From JANSWY01 sp965267245 (GTDB lineage Bacteria; Bacteroidota; Bacteroidia; Cytophagales; Cyclobacteriaceae), in NCBI GenBank assembly GCA_965267245.1, contig OZ253939.1, positions 3,720,001-3,784,000 on the forward strand: 64,000 nucleotides of DNA. The letters are read 5' to 3'. The stretch's first letter is position 1; every line of letters starts with the position of its first letter. Positions 35,757-45,354 of the stretch are shown piece after piece. The translations under genes were made by a program, and so were the position numbers. The notes under the pieces are model-generated. The model made no database searches. It was given only the letters and a program-made list of their open reading frames with translations, and was not told the DNA's origin.

Positions 35757-36584
35757 ATGCGTGGATTACTTCAGTTCATTTATCAATACAGGGTATATGA
35801 ATTATTCATCATATTGGAATTATTCTGCGCATGGCTAATCATTAATAACAACAGGTATCATAATGTGGCATTCCTGAATGCTTCCAATAATGTGGCTGCC
35901 AACGTAAACAGTTTCACAGACAATTCAGAAAGGTATTTCGAGCTGGACAAAGTGAATGAAGAACTTGCAACAGAAAATGCTATTCTCAAAGAACAGCTAG
36001 CTAAATACGCCTATTCTGAAACTTACAATAAGCAATTTAATGACAGCCTTCTTCAAAGGTATTTTGTCTCACCTGCAAAGGTGATTAAGAACACTGTTAT
36101 AAATGCCAATAACTATTTCACCATTGACAAGGGGTCCAGGCACGGCATACGGCCAGGAATGGGTGTAGCCAGTACCAGAGGTGCGGCCGGGCAGGTCAAG
36201 TATGTTTCTAGTAATTTCTCTACAGTTACTTCCATGCTACATGCTGATTTAATGGTATCATCAGTGATCAAGAGAAACGGTGCTTTCTGTACCACGCAGT
36301 GGGATGGCACAAGACTTAACTATAGCAAACTCAAGTTTGTACCACGTCATCTGGAACTAAACATAGGTGACACAATCCTTACCTCCGGTTACAATTCTGT
36401 TTTCCCAGAGGGAATGATGATTGGAGTGATCAGTGAGATAGATCTACAGGAAAATGAATCTTTCTTTGACATCACTATTGAGCTGGCCACTGACTTCTCC
36501 AGTTTAAGCTATGTTTACATAGCTGCTGACAAAATGAAAGAGGAGATTGATTCATTGACTAATGTTACCGTAGAAAATGATTAG
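35757..36584 (+). CDS. mreC: Rod shape-determining protein MreC
   Basis: A 275-residue protein with one N-terminal membrane helix (residues about 12-28), a coiled-coil stretch (LDKVNEELATENAILKEQLAK) and the beta-rich MreC core (FTIDKGSRHGIRPGMGVAS, GDTILTSGYNSVFPEGMMIG). It bridges MreB/MreD to PBP2 in the periplasm. It is four bases after mreB and overlaps mreD by eight bases. Confidence 0.93.
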   Translation: MRGLLQFIYQYRVYELFIILELFCAWLIINNNRYHNVAFLNASNNVAANVNSFTDNSERYFELDKVNEELATENAILKEQLAKYAYSETYNKQFNDSLLQRYFVSPAKVIKNTVINANNYFTIDKGSRHGIRPGMGVASTRGAAGQVKYVSSNFSTVTSMLHADLMVSSVIKRNGAFCTTQWDGTRLNYSKLKFVPRHLELNIGDTILTSGYNSVFPEGMMIGVISEIDLQENESFFDITIELATDFSSLSYVYIAADKMKEEIDSLTNVTVEND

Positions 36585-37095
36585 GAGAGAATCACTAGAG
36601 CACATCATTAATTTTTTGGTATATGTTGTACTACAACTTTTCCTGATCAATAAACTCGTTTTATTTAATCAGGCATTCTGCTTTTTCTATGTAGGGTTCC
36701 TATTGTACCTTCCCCAATCACTAGGCAGGGTTTATCAGCTTTTCATAGGAATGGGGATCGGTTTATTAGTGGATGTATTCTTTGATACCCCTGGCATCCA
36801 TGCGGCCGCATCTGTGTTCTTAATGTTTCTTCGACCTGGCTGGCTTAATGTAACCACAGGTGGATCACTGGAAGAAGGAGAGAAAATCAATTTAAGGAAT
36901 TTAGGACTTACATCTTTTGTTACGTTTTCACTACCATTGATTGCTATCCATCACATAACTATTTTTACGATAGAAGGATATGGTTTTTCATCATTTTATG
37001 ATGTGTTCTTGAAGATACTTTTTAGTAGCATGTTTACCTTAATGGTTGTGACGATTATACAGCTATTATTGGCACCAGCTAAAAGTAGAAGATAA
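36577..37095 (+). CDS. mreD: Rod shape-determining protein MreD
   Basis: A 172-residue inner-membrane protein with five or six hydrophobic segments, at the usual place between mreC and pbp2. The segment GMGIGLLVDVFFDTPGIHAAASV is given here by its core LLVDVFFDTPGIHA, the most conserved MreD region. The stop overlaps the pbp2 start (TAATG). Confidence 0.88.
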   Translation: MIRRESLEHIINFLVYVVLQLFLINKLVLFNQAFCFFYVGFLLYLPQSLGRVYQLFIGMGIGLLVDVFFDTPGIHAAASVFLMFLRPGWLNVTTGGSLEEGEKINLRNLGLTSFVTFSLPLIAIHHITIFTIEGYGFSSFYDVFLKILFSSMFTLMVVTIIQLLLAPAKSRR

Positions 37096-38900
37096 TGTAC
37101 AAGGAGCGAAGAATTGCAATATTTGGATTGATTCTATTGGTGGGAATTACCTTCTCATTCAAACTCTTTATGATACAGGTAGTGGATGAAGATTATAAAA
37201 TCGCAGCTGAAAACAACATCATCCACAAGGTAACAGAATATCCGTTCAGAGGATTAATTTATGACCGAAATGGTGTGTTACTGGTTCAAAATAGCCCCGT
37301 TTTTGACCTGAATGTCATTCCCAGAGAGGTTGAAAACATTGACACACTTGCTTTTTGTGAATTATTTGAGATATCTCGGGAAGAATACAATGAAAGGATC
37401 TCCAAAGCTAGAAATTACAATTTAAATAAGCCTTCTACATTCCTGGAGATGATCCCAAATGAATCGTTCGCCAGGATTCAGGATCAACTGATCAATTACC
37501 ACGGTTTCTTTGTTACACCCAGGACAATCCGAACATATCCACATACCTCGCTTGCCAATGCCCTGGGTTACATTGGAGAAATCAGTAGAAGACAACTCAA
37601 TAAGGATACTACGAACTACTACAAACAAGGTGACTACATTGGTATTAGTGGTGTGGAATCAGAATATGAACAAGAGCTGCGTGGAAAACGTGGTGTTAGA
37701 GTGAAAATGGTAAACGCAAAAGGTGTTGTAAAGGGTGATTTCAGAGATGGGGAATATGATTCGCTTTCTGTGCCAGGCAAGGATTTGATATTGACGATTG
37801 ACCTGGAACTCCAACAGTACGCTGAAAAATTGCTGGAAGGTAAAATTGGAAGCCTTGTAGCAATTGAGCCATCCACAGGTGAAATTCTGGCTTTTGTGTC
37901 TTCACCTTCCTATGACCCAAATTTACTGAGTGGTAGAAAATTTGGTGCTGAATTTGGAAAACTTCAATCAGATAGCCTGAAACCAATTTTTAACAGACCT
38001 CTGATGGCTATGTACCCACCAGGCTCAATGTTCAAGACGCTGCAATCCCTTGTAGCACTTCAGGAAGGTGTTGTATACCCACAGGAAAAAATTTACTCGG
38101 ATGGAACATTAATTGGTGACCTTGCTCCTAATGGCTATTATGATGTTAAAAAGGCAATTAAATTCTCCTCGAACAATTACTTCTATAAAGTTTTCAAACG
38201 CGTTATCAACCGTAATGAAGATCCCAATACATACCTAGACACGAGAATAGGTTTAGAGAAATGGAAGACTTATGTGAATAACTTTGGTCTGGGAATAGAG
38301 TTGGATACAGACCTTCCCAATGTAAAATCCGGTTATGTCCCTTCCCTGAGCAGATATGATAGAATGTATGGAGAGAATCGATGGAAATATTCAAATATTA
38401 GTTCATTGAGTATCGGACAGGGCGAGCTTTTGGTCACACCTCTTCAAATGGCCAATCTAGGTGCAATTTTGGCGAATAGAGGTTTCTATTATACACCTCA
38501 TATGGTAAAAGAAATTGGTGATTCTAATGCCCCTTTAGAGAAATATGCTTTTCCCAATTATGTAGGTATTGATGAAAAACACTTTCCAACTGTTTTGGAA
38601 GGTATGGAGCTGGTAGTGAAGGAAGGATCTGGAACACGGGCATACATTTCTCCTGAAGTTGTGGTTTGCGGAAAGACCAGTACTGTACAAAACCCCCATG
38701 GTGAGGACCATTCAGGGTTTATGGGGTTTGCCCCAATGAATGAACCCAAAATTGCCATTGCAGTATATGTTGAAAATGCAGGATGGGGAGGAAGAGCCGC
38801 AGCTTCTATTGCAGGACTGGTCATGGAGAAATATATAACTGGCGAAATTACCAGGAAGTGGATTGAGGATTTCGCTTTAAGAGGAGAGTTTATCTATTGA
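37095..38900 (+). CDS. mrdA: Penicillin-binding protein 2 (elongasome transpeptidase)
   Basis: A 601-residue class B PBP with an N-terminal membrane anchor, a pedestal domain and a transpeptidase domain. The active-site motifs are SMFK with Ser311 and Lys314, SSN at 358-360, and KTS at 527-529 where most PBPs have KTG. It cross-links peptidoglycan during elongation together with RodA, whose gene overlaps its end by four bases. The KTS box is in a well-conserved context (CGKTSTVQNPHGEDHSGFMG), so it is not a frame error. Confidence 0.93.
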   Translation: MYKERRIAIFGLILLVGITFSFKLFMIQVVDEDYKIAAENNIIHKVTEYPFRGLIYDRNGVLLVQNSPVFDLNVIPREVENIDTLAFCELFEISREEYNERISKARNYNLNKPSTFLEMIPNESFARIQDQLINYHGFFVTPRTIRTYPHTSLANALGYIGEISRRQLNKDTTNYYKQGDYIGISGVESEYEQELRGKRGVRVKMVNAKGVVKGDFRDGEYDSLSVPGKDLILTIDLELQQYAEKLLEGKIGSLVAIEPSTGEILAFVSSPSYDPNLLSGRKFGAEFGKLQSDSLKPIFNRPLMAMYPPGSMFKTLQSLVALQEGVVYPQEKIYSDGTLIGDLAPNGYYDVKKAIKFSSNNYFYKVFKRVINRNEDPNTYLDTRIGLEKWKTYVNNFGLGIELDTDLPNVKSGYVPSLSRYDRMYGENRWKYSNISSLSIGQGELLVTPLQMANLGAILANRGFYYTPHMVKEIGDSNAPLEKYAFPNYVGIDEKHFPTVLEGMELVVKEGSGTRAYISPEVVVCGKTSTVQNPHGEDHSGFMGFAPMNEPKIAIAVYVENAGWGGRAAASIAGLVMEKYITGEITRKWIEDFALRGEFIY

Positions 38901-40171
38901 GAAGTTCAGGAAACATATACCAATTTGACTGGGTAACAATGCTGATTTATTTCAGCCTTGTCTTATTTGGTTGGATCAATATATATGCCGCTACATTTGA
39001 TGAGGAGGTAGCTACAAGTATATTCAATATCACACAGAATTCCGGAAAGCAACTGATTTGGATTGGCACGAGCCTGCTCCTAATTTTGGCAATTCTTATC
39101 ATTGACTTTAGATTTTATGAATCAGTAGCATACATCGTCTATGGGATTTCAATGTTACTACTACTTATGGTATTGCTTCTAGGGCGTGAAGTTTCCGGAG
39201 CAACTTCATGGTTTGAACTGGGTCCTTTTAGATTACAGCCATCAGAATTTGCCAAATTTTGTACCGTATTGGCTATGGCCAAATTCATTGGCGGCCCCCA
39301 GAAAGACCTTGCGAAACTTAAGAATCAGGCGATTACCTTATTAATTCTTGGTACACCAGCCTTGTTAATTCTATTGCAACCAGATGCCGGTTCCGCTATG
39401 GTTTACATAAGTTTAATCCTGGTGGCGTATAGAGAAGGTTTTTCACCAATACCACTATATCTTGGTCTAGCCGCTGTTTTACTTTTTGTATTAACACTTC
39501 TTATTGCCAATTACATCATTTTCCTGATTGTGGCTATCATAATTCTTGCTCTATTATTTGTAGGGATATACCTAAAATCATTGAAAAAAGTACTGCTCAT
39601 TGTCATTGCAACAGTATCCATCATATTTTATATCACGAGTGTGGATTTCATCATGAACAATGTATTGAAGCCACACCAACAAAAGAGACTTATATCCCTG
39701 ATTAACCCAAACAGTGACCCTCTTGGCTATGGATGGAATGTAACGCAATCAAAAATTGCAATTGGATCAGGTGGTTTTGCAGGAAAGGGCTTTTTAGAGG
39801 GTACTCAAACCAAATTTGACTTTGTACCAGAACAAAGTACAGACTTCATATTCTGCACGGTAGGAGAAGAGTATGGTTGGGTGGGAAGTATGGTAGTAAT
39901 TGTGTTGTTCAGTGCTTTACTTTTCCGACTCTTAAGCTTAGCCGAGAGACAAAAGTCAAAGTTTTCCCGAGTCTATGGATATGGCGTTGTGAGCATCATA
40001 TTTTTTCACTTTACTGTTAATATTGCTATGACTATAGGTCTGTTTCCGGTAATAGGGATTCCGCTACCATTTATCAGTTACGGAGGGTCTTCATTGTGGG
40101 CCTTTACTATTTTGTTATTTATTTTCCTGAAAATGGATGCTCACAGAATGCAATTACTTGAACGTTGGTAA
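38897..40171 (+). CDS. rodA: Peptidoglycan glycosyltransferase RodA
   Basis: A 424-residue SEDS protein with about ten membrane segments. It has the hallmarks GREVSGATSWFELGPFRLQPSE (core GATSWFELGPFRLQPSE), the catalytic loop region around QQPDAGSAMVY/LQPDAGSAM, and FISYGGSSLWAF near the end. It polymerises lipid II with PBP2. The start is a TTG at 38897-38899 inside the pbp2 stop (TTGA); the next ATG would remove 14 residues of the family N-terminus. Translational coupling is likely. Confidence 0.92.
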   Translation: MRSSGNIYQFDWVTMLIYFSLVLFGWINIYAATFDEEVATSIFNITQNSGKQLIWIGTSLLLILAILIIDFRFYESVAYIVYGISMLLLLMVLLLGREVSGATSWFELGPFRLQPSEFAKFCTVLAMAKFIGGPQKDLAKLKNQAITLLILGTPALLILLQPDAGSAMVYISLILVAYREGFSPIPLYLGLAAVLLFVLTLLIANYIIFLIVAIIILALLFVGIYLKSLKKVLLIVIATVSIIFYITSVDFIMNNVLKPHQQKRLISLINPNSDPLGYGWNVTQSKIAIGSGGFAGKGFLEGTQTKFDFVPEQSTDFIFCTVGEEYGWVGSMVVIVLFSALLFRLLSLAERQKSKFSRVYGYGVVSIIFFHFTVNIAMTIGLFPVIGIPLPFISYGGSSLWAFTILLFIFLKMDAHRMQLLERW

Positions 40172-41527
40172 TTAGCGAAATCTTCTAAAAACAATTTTCA
40201 GCAATTCCTTTACCACTTCGGAAGTCATATCCCAGTTATTTTGTTTGGCATAACCATTTATCAAAACTTCCACTGATTCATCGAAATTCTGACACTTTTC
40301 AATTTTCTCCAATGCGGTATTAAATGCATCACCATCTCCGTCAAAGAGATCATTGACGAATAAATACTTTTGATTGACAGAAATGGCCTCACTTAACAAA
40401 TCTGATTGTTCAGACTTCAATTGGTCCGCTACGGTAACTTTTTCAGATTGCATTTTTTCATTGAGGCTTGGCGCATCAGATTTGTATTTCGTATTGAGAG
40501 AATCCTCATGATCCTCTATTTCATTTTCCTCTTCTGTAGCAGTTGAGTCATCATGAAAATCATCTTCATCAGGTTGATCTTCTAAAGTTATTGGCTCAGG
40601 GTTCTCTTCGTCTGAGATTTCGTCAATGTTTGCATCATCAGAATCTAGTTCATCTGATTCGATTTCTTCAGAAATAACTTCATCCACAGACTCTTCTATT
40701 TCGTCATCTGAAACCAATTCCTCATTCTCATCTTCCAGATACTCTTTCTGATCCATTTCCTCCTGTTCAATGTCTTCATCAGGAGCAAATTCTTCCTCTG
40801 AAGTGATTTCATTAGTTTCAGGTTCATCTAACGGCTCAAAGTCATCAGAAATCAAATCCTCCTCTTCATTCCCATTGTCACCTGATTCTTCATCTAGTAT
40901 CAACGCATCAACGTCTACAGGTAGAATACCAGAAAGTTCTCCAATCAACTGTTCCGGGTCATCTATTTCAAATGTCTCAGTTTCAAAAACATCATTCAAT
41001 ACCTGGAGCGCATCATCAGTTTCTACTTTATCAGTACCGATATCTTCTAACTGTGTGAAAAAACTATGTAAAATAGCTTTATTGACCTTGATATACTTTT
41101 CAATACTCTTAAACCCTTTAACACCTATTTTCTTCTGGTGCTTTAGAGAAATCTCCGCTAACAAGAAATCAAAAGGAGAGAATGTAAGGTAAATAGTATC
41201 TTCAATGGCGCTTTTCAGCATAGGTTGGAAGTATGATTTACTTACTTTGATATGCTGAGAAACTACATTCATAAATTTCATCAAAGCACCACGAACATCT
41301 TCCTGACGGAAATCAAAATATGGGCTCTCTATTCTTTTCATTTCCTCCTGCCACTCAGAATACAGGTTTTTTAGTACCAGTAAATTAGCCTGCTTGGATG
41401 GTGTCAGGTTCAAAATTTGTTTGCCATCTATGGCTTCATGACCAGCAAAAAAGCTATCACAAACTTTCCCTGCAAACTCCTCACTGTACTTTTCCACATA
41501 TTCATGGTTAATTTTGCGTTCAGCCAT
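40172..41527 (-). CDS. Acidic protein of unknown function
   Basis: A 451-residue protein I do not recognise. The N-terminal 170 or so residues look folded and helical (SPYFDFRQEDVRGALMKF, DTIYLTFSPFDFLLAEI). A long low-complexity Glu/Asp/Ser-rich linker follows (about residues 190-345), then a short folded C-terminus (VNDLFDGDGDAFNTALEKI, SEVVKELLKIVFRRF). No signal peptide or membrane helix, so probably cytosolic. It converges with rodA (stops adjacent) and is divergent from the ferredoxin gene by 26 bases. Reading frame bias and clear ends support a real gene. Confidence 0.8.
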   Translation of the reverse strand: MAERKINHEYVEKYSEEFAGKVCDSFFAGHEAIDGKQILNLTPSKQANLLVLKNLYSEWQEEMKRIESPYFDFRQEDVRGALMKFMNVVSQHIKVSKSYFQPMLKSAIEDTIYLTFSPFDFLLAEISLKHQKKIGVKGFKSIEKYIKVNKAILHSFFTQLEDIGTDKVETDDALQVLNDVFETETFEIDDPEQLIGELSGILPVDVDALILDEESGDNGNEEEDLISDDFEPLDEPETNEITSEEEFAPDEDIEQEEMDQKEYLEDENEELVSDDEIEESVDEVISEEIESDELDSDDANIDEISDEENPEPITLEDQPDEDDFHDDSTATEEENEIEDHEDSLNTKYKSDAPSLNEKMQSEKVTVADQLKSEQSDLLSEAISVNQKYLFVNDLFDGDGDAFNTALEKIEKCQNFDESVEVLINGYAKQNNWDMTSEVVKELLKIVFRRFR

Positions 41528-41546
41528 ATTCTGCTTGTTAAATTTG
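41513..41546 (+). promoter_or_regulatory. Putative promoter of ferredoxin-tdk-porZ-recO unit
   Basis: TTTG at 41513-41516 and TAAATTTG at 41539-41546 are separated by 22 bases, close to the Bacteroidota -33/-7 layout. The -7 box ends seven bases before the ATG at 41554, so the leader would be very short. The -33 half lies within the start of the divergent acidic-protein gene. Confidence 0.45.
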
Positions 41547-41553
41547 CCGTTGA

Positions 41554-41877
41554 ATGAATACGATAATTATAGAAAACCTCCAAAGTAAAGCTATTCATTG
41601 CAATACTAAAACGAAAAAGTTGTTGGAAATTTTACAGGAAAATCAAATCGACTGGATGCAGGCTTGTGGAGGAAAAGGAAGGTGCACTACCTGCAAAGCA
41701 ATAATTCATGAAGGCTTTGAGAATTTCTCTCCACTTTCACCGTTTGAAGAGAGGTGTAGAGAAAACAATGCCATAAAAGAAAATGAGCGATTATCTTGCC
41801 AGGCAGAAGTGACTGGGGATGTAATTATCAGTGTGCCTGAACAGTATAAACTACCACACCTAACCTATTCAAATTAA
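41554..41877 (+). CDS. [2Fe-2S] ferredoxin
   Basis: A 107-residue ferredoxin-fold protein with four cluster ligands: Cys38, Cys44, Cys47 (ACGGKGRCTTCK, C-x5-C-x2-C) and Cys82 (LSCQAEV). The x5 spacing resembles adrenodoxin/Isc-type ferredoxins more than plant-type ones. It should pass electrons to an unknown partner in the cytosol. It overlaps the tdk start by one base (TAATG). Confidence 0.88.
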   Translation: MNTIIIENLQSKAIHCNTKTKKLLEILQENQIDWMQACGGKGRCTTCKAIIHEGFENFSPLSPFEERCRENNAIKENERLSCQAEVTGDVIISVPEQYKLPHLTYSN

Positions 41878-42464
41878 TGTTTGTAGAACCTAAAATTGGC
41901 TTGGCCCATGACCATAAGTATGGATGGATAGAAGTAATCTGCGGATCTATGTTCTCTGGTAAAACAGAAGAGCTGATCAGAAGGATTAAGCGTACAATGA
42001 TTGCTCGTCAGAGAGTGATGATCTTTAAACCTATCATTGATAATCGCTATCACGCTAAAAACGTGGTTTCTCACAATGAAAACGCAGTAGACAGCCTTGC
42101 TGTAAATTTCGCCAATGATATTTTACTATCTGCAACTGATTGTGAAGTTGTTGGGATTGATGAGGTTCAATTTTTTGATAATGACATTGTGGATGTAGCT
42201 GTTAAGCTTGCCAATGACGGAAAAAGGGTAATAGTAGCTGGATTGGACATGGACTTTCTTGGCAGACCATTTGGTCCGATGGCGGCTCTTATGTCAGTTG
42301 CTGAATATGTCACTAAAGTACATGCGGTTTGTGTAAAATGTGGCAATGTGGCTTCCTATTCTTTTAGGAGAACCAAGTCCAATAAAAAGGTTGTATTAGG
42401 AGAAACTGACATATATGAAGCTCGCTGTAGACGTTGCTTTATGGAAGGGCAGGAAGAAAAATAA
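41877..42464 (+). CDS. tdk: Thymidine kinase
   Basis: A 195-residue type II thymidine kinase. The P-loop is GSMFSGKTEELIRR near residues 23-36, the DxxQ-like motif is GIDEVQFFDND near 88-98, and zinc ligands are Cys-x2-Cys pairs in CVKCG and CRRCF. It phosphorylates thymidine for salvage. It lies between a ferredoxin and porZ in a plus-strand unit. Confidence 0.94.
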   Translation: MFVEPKIGLAHDHKYGWIEVICGSMFSGKTEELIRRIKRTMIARQRVMIFKPIIDNRYHAKNVVSHNENAVDSLAVNFANDILLSATDCEVVGIDEVQFFDNDIVDVAVKLANDGKRVIVAGLDMDFLGRPFGPMAALMSVAEYVTKVHAVCVKCGNVASYSFRRTKSNKKVVLGETDIYEARCRRCFMEGQEEK

Positions 42465-42465
42465 C

Positions 42466-44637
42466 ATGCGAGAATTTTCAATTCTATTATTCATAATCAT
42501 TTCATTTGGTCTCAGGTCCCAAAATATTCCTATTGGTACATGGAGGACCCATTTCAACTATGAATCAGCCCATCTGGTAACAAAAACAAATTCCAAAATC
42601 TATTGCGCCTCAAAAAATGGATTATTCAATGTTGATTTAACTGATAAGTCTATCAATATTCTTTCAAAAATTGATGGGTTAAGTGATGCCCAGATTTCCG
42701 CTATGGCTTTTTCACAAGAAAATTCCGTCCTCGTAGTAGGCTATTCCAATGGCAACATTGATCTAATCACAAATAGTGAAATCTTTAATATTGATTTGAT
42801 CAAAAGAGAGAATATTGTCGAAAGTAAATCTATTCACCACATTTCTTTCTACGATGAGCGTGCGTTTTTGTCAACAGATTTTGGAATAGTGGTATTGAAC
42901 CTTGCCAACAAAACGATAAGGGAAGTATTCAGAGAAATTGGTCCGGAAGGTCAGACAGTATCTGTGGAAGAAACAGCTATTTTTCAGGATAGCCTTTTCG
43001 CCATTACTAATTTTGGCCCTCTAAAAGCCTTCCTTGCTGATAAAAGAAACCTTCTGGATTTCAATAATTGGGACAGATTGTTTCCCGCTGATTCAATCTT
43101 TTCCATAGTTGAATCAACTAACCTGGGACTTCTTTTGAGTGATGGAGAGCAATTGATCTTACGAGATGAAAATGGAAATAACCAGCTCCAAAGTACTCTA
43201 AACAATTTCATAAAAGACATCAAATACTCTGACGAGATAAATATTATTTATCAAAATGAAATTACATCATGGGATTGGAATGTGGAAAGCCCTGTTGAGA
43301 TTTTAAACACTAATTCGCCAGCAGATATTATTAAAATAGAAGGCAGCTATTGGCTAGCTGATGAAGAGGTTGGTTTAATTGAGTATAATGCATCAGAAGA
43401 AGCCATTCTGATACCCTCTGGTCCTCATACAGATAATATTCAAAAGGTTGTAGCTCAAAACGGAGAATTATATGCATTTGGTGACTTCAGAACAGATTTT
43501 CACAACATTGGAAATACCAGTGAATATAGTTTATTCCAAAATGGGGTCTGGAAGATCACAGAACATTCTGGAGTCTACAACCCATCAAACGTTTCAGAAG
43601 ATTATTTAGCTACATTCGGTTCAGGCGTGTTTGATTTGGGTTCACAAAAAACATTAACTGAAAACGGGCTGAATCCACCTTTTGAAAAAGGTAGTGGGTC
43701 AGATTCTGTCATTATCACTGGGGGAGCTGTAACCAGTCATGGTAATTGGTTTCTAAATTTTGACACAGATCCCAGCTTACACTTATTGGATGAGGAAGGT
43801 GATTGGCATTCCTACTTCACCAATTTTCGTTTTCCAAATAGTGTTTCGAAGAGCATTTCAGAAAGACTTATCATTTCAAGTGCCCCTGCTTTTTCAAATG
43901 GAATATTAATTTTTGATCCTGACCTTGAAAGCTTCCAGGTCCTAACTTCGGGGAATAGTGATCTGCCTTCAAACACTGTCAATGATATTGCTGTTGACCT
44001 GGATGATGAATTATGGATGGCTACAAATAAAGGAGTCGCCTATTTACCCTCAGCATCAACTGATATCTCATCTGGTTTCAATACAGTTATTATTCCAATC
44101 TTTCAAAATAGCTTCTTGTTCCTAAATGAAAATGTCAATTGTATTGAAGTTGACCCGGGTAATCGCAAGTGGATAGGTACCAATAATGGCATCTGGCTTT
44201 TTGAAGAAGCCGCACAATCAATAGTCTATCACTTCAACACATCTAATAGCCCATTACCCTCAGATATAATCCTAGATGTTGCAATTGATGCCGCTACAGG
44301 AGAAGTATTTATACTCACTTCAAAGGGACTGATGTCCTATCGTTCAGACGCTACAACTGGAGAGCCATTGTTTGGTGATATCAAGATTTTTCCTAATCCC
44401 GTATCTCCTGGTTACAATGGCAATGTTGGCATCTCGGGTCTTGCCAATGATGTGAATATCAAAATTACAGATATCAGGGGATCACTTATCAGAGAATTAA
44501 GTGCAAATGGTGGATCGGCCAGTTGGGATTTGAGAGATTATAATGGAGCTCCTGGTCAATCCGGGGTTTACCTGTTTTTTGCTTCAGATCCTCTTGGGGT
44601 TGAGACACTTATTGGCAAAATCTTAGTCCTGAAATAA
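42466..44637 (+). CDS. porZ: PorZ-like T9SS protein with propeller domains and sorting domain
   Basis: A 723-residue exported protein with signal peptide (MREFSILLFIIISFGLRSQ). Two beta-propeller-type domains follow, with repeats such as IYCASKNGLFNVDL and DLDDELWMATNKGVAYL. A C-terminal type IX sorting-like domain begins with IKIFPNPVSPG and ends in SGVYLFFAS...GKILVLK. This is the plan of PorZ, a surface protein of the T9SS attachment complex that binds anionic LPS. The frame extends 17 codons into tdk, but the ATG at 42466 begins the signal peptide. It overlaps recO by one base. Confidence 0.82.
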   Translation: MREFSILLFIIISFGLRSQNIPIGTWRTHFNYESAHLVTKTNSKIYCASKNGLFNVDLTDKSINILSKIDGLSDAQISAMAFSQENSVLVVGYSNGNIDLITNSEIFNIDLIKRENIVESKSIHHISFYDERAFLSTDFGIVVLNLANKTIREVFREIGPEGQTVSVEETAIFQDSLFAITNFGPLKAFLADKRNLLDFNNWDRLFPADSIFSIVESTNLGLLLSDGEQLILRDENGNNQLQSTLNNFIKDIKYSDEINIIYQNEITSWDWNVESPVEILNTNSPADIIKIEGSYWLADEEVGLIEYNASEEAILIPSGPHTDNIQKVVAQNGELYAFGDFRTDFHNIGNTSEYSLFQNGVWKITEHSGVYNPSNVSEDYLATFGSGVFDLGSQKTLTENGLNPPFEKGSGSDSVIITGGAVTSHGNWFLNFDTDPSLHLLDEEGDWHSYFTNFRFPNSVSKSISERLIISSAPAFSNGILIFDPDLESFQVLTSGNSDLPSNTVNDIAVDLDDELWMATNKGVAYLPSASTDISSGFNTVIIPIFQNSFLFLNENVNCIEVDPGNRKWIGTNNGIWLFEEAAQSIVYHFNTSNSPLPSDIILDVAIDAATGEVFILTSKGLMSYRSDATTGEPLFGDIKIFPNPVSPGYNGNVGISGLANDVNIKITDIRGSLIRELSANGGSASWDLRDYNGAPGQSGVYLFFASDPLGVETLIGKILVLK

Positions 44638-45299
44638 TGCTTTACAAGACACGTGGGATAGCGTTGAACTATGTAAAATACAGGGATACATCTATTATTG
44701 CCAGGATATATACAGAGAGATTTGGAAAGCAATCTTACATTGTAAACAACATAAGGAGCGCAAGATCCAAAAAAAGTATCGGCTATTTTCAACCGTTGAC
44801 GTTGCTTGACCTGATTGTATACCACGATAACAAAAAGGAAATTCACAGACTGTCCGAATTTAAATTTTCTGAACCTTTCTCATCTATACCATATGACATC
44901 AGAAAAGGTGCAATTGCTTTATTTATTACCGAGGTTCTCAATAAAGTAACCACAGGCGAAGAAGACAATGAATCACAATTTGAATTTCTCTATAACGCGA
45001 TTACATTGCTTGATCAAAAGAAAGAGCATTTTGAAGACTTTCACAATTACCTTCTTTTGCATTTGAGTTATTATTTAGGGTTCGGAATTAGCTCAATGGA
45101 CGACCTCACCCATGATGGTGATGTTAGCTTGCAAAAATATATTGAAGATGTAAGGAATAATTTTGTTTCTGGTGAGATACTTTCAAATGGCAAAACCAGG
45201 AGTAAAGCGCTTGAAATATTAATACATTACTACAGTACACACATAGATGGATTCGGAAAAATTAAGTCACTTGCAGTCATGCAACAGATCTTCAATTGA
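44637..45299 (+). CDS. recO: DNA repair protein RecO
   Basis: A 220-residue RecO with an N-terminal OB-fold (TRGIALNYVKYRDTSIIARIYTERFG, core RGIALNYVKYRDTSII) and a helical C-terminal domain. It helps RecA load on SSB-coated DNA. No Cys4 zinc motif is present, and the protein is slightly shorter than most. The start overlaps the porZ stop (TAATG). Confidence 0.88.
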   Translation: MLYKTRGIALNYVKYRDTSIIARIYTERFGKQSYIVNNIRSARSKKSIGYFQPLTLLDLIVYHDNKKEIHRLSEFKFSEPFSSIPYDIRKGAIALFITEVLNKVTTGEEDNESQFEFLYNAITLLDQKKEHFEDFHNYLLLHLSYYLGFGISSMDDLTHDGDVSLQKYIEDVRNNFVSGEILSNGKTRSKALEILIHYYSTHIDGFGKIKSLAVMQQIFN

Positions 45300-45354
45300 T
45301 CCACTTCAATCAAAGAAAATTAAGTTGTAAATTTCAGACTCAAAAAACATTCTT

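Noticed and set aside
40770..41192. 140-codon plus-strand open frame, Ser-rich
   Set aside because: It is antisense to the acidic linker of the 40172-41527 gene. Its Ser richness is the complement of Glu/Asp codons; no independent start or family signal.
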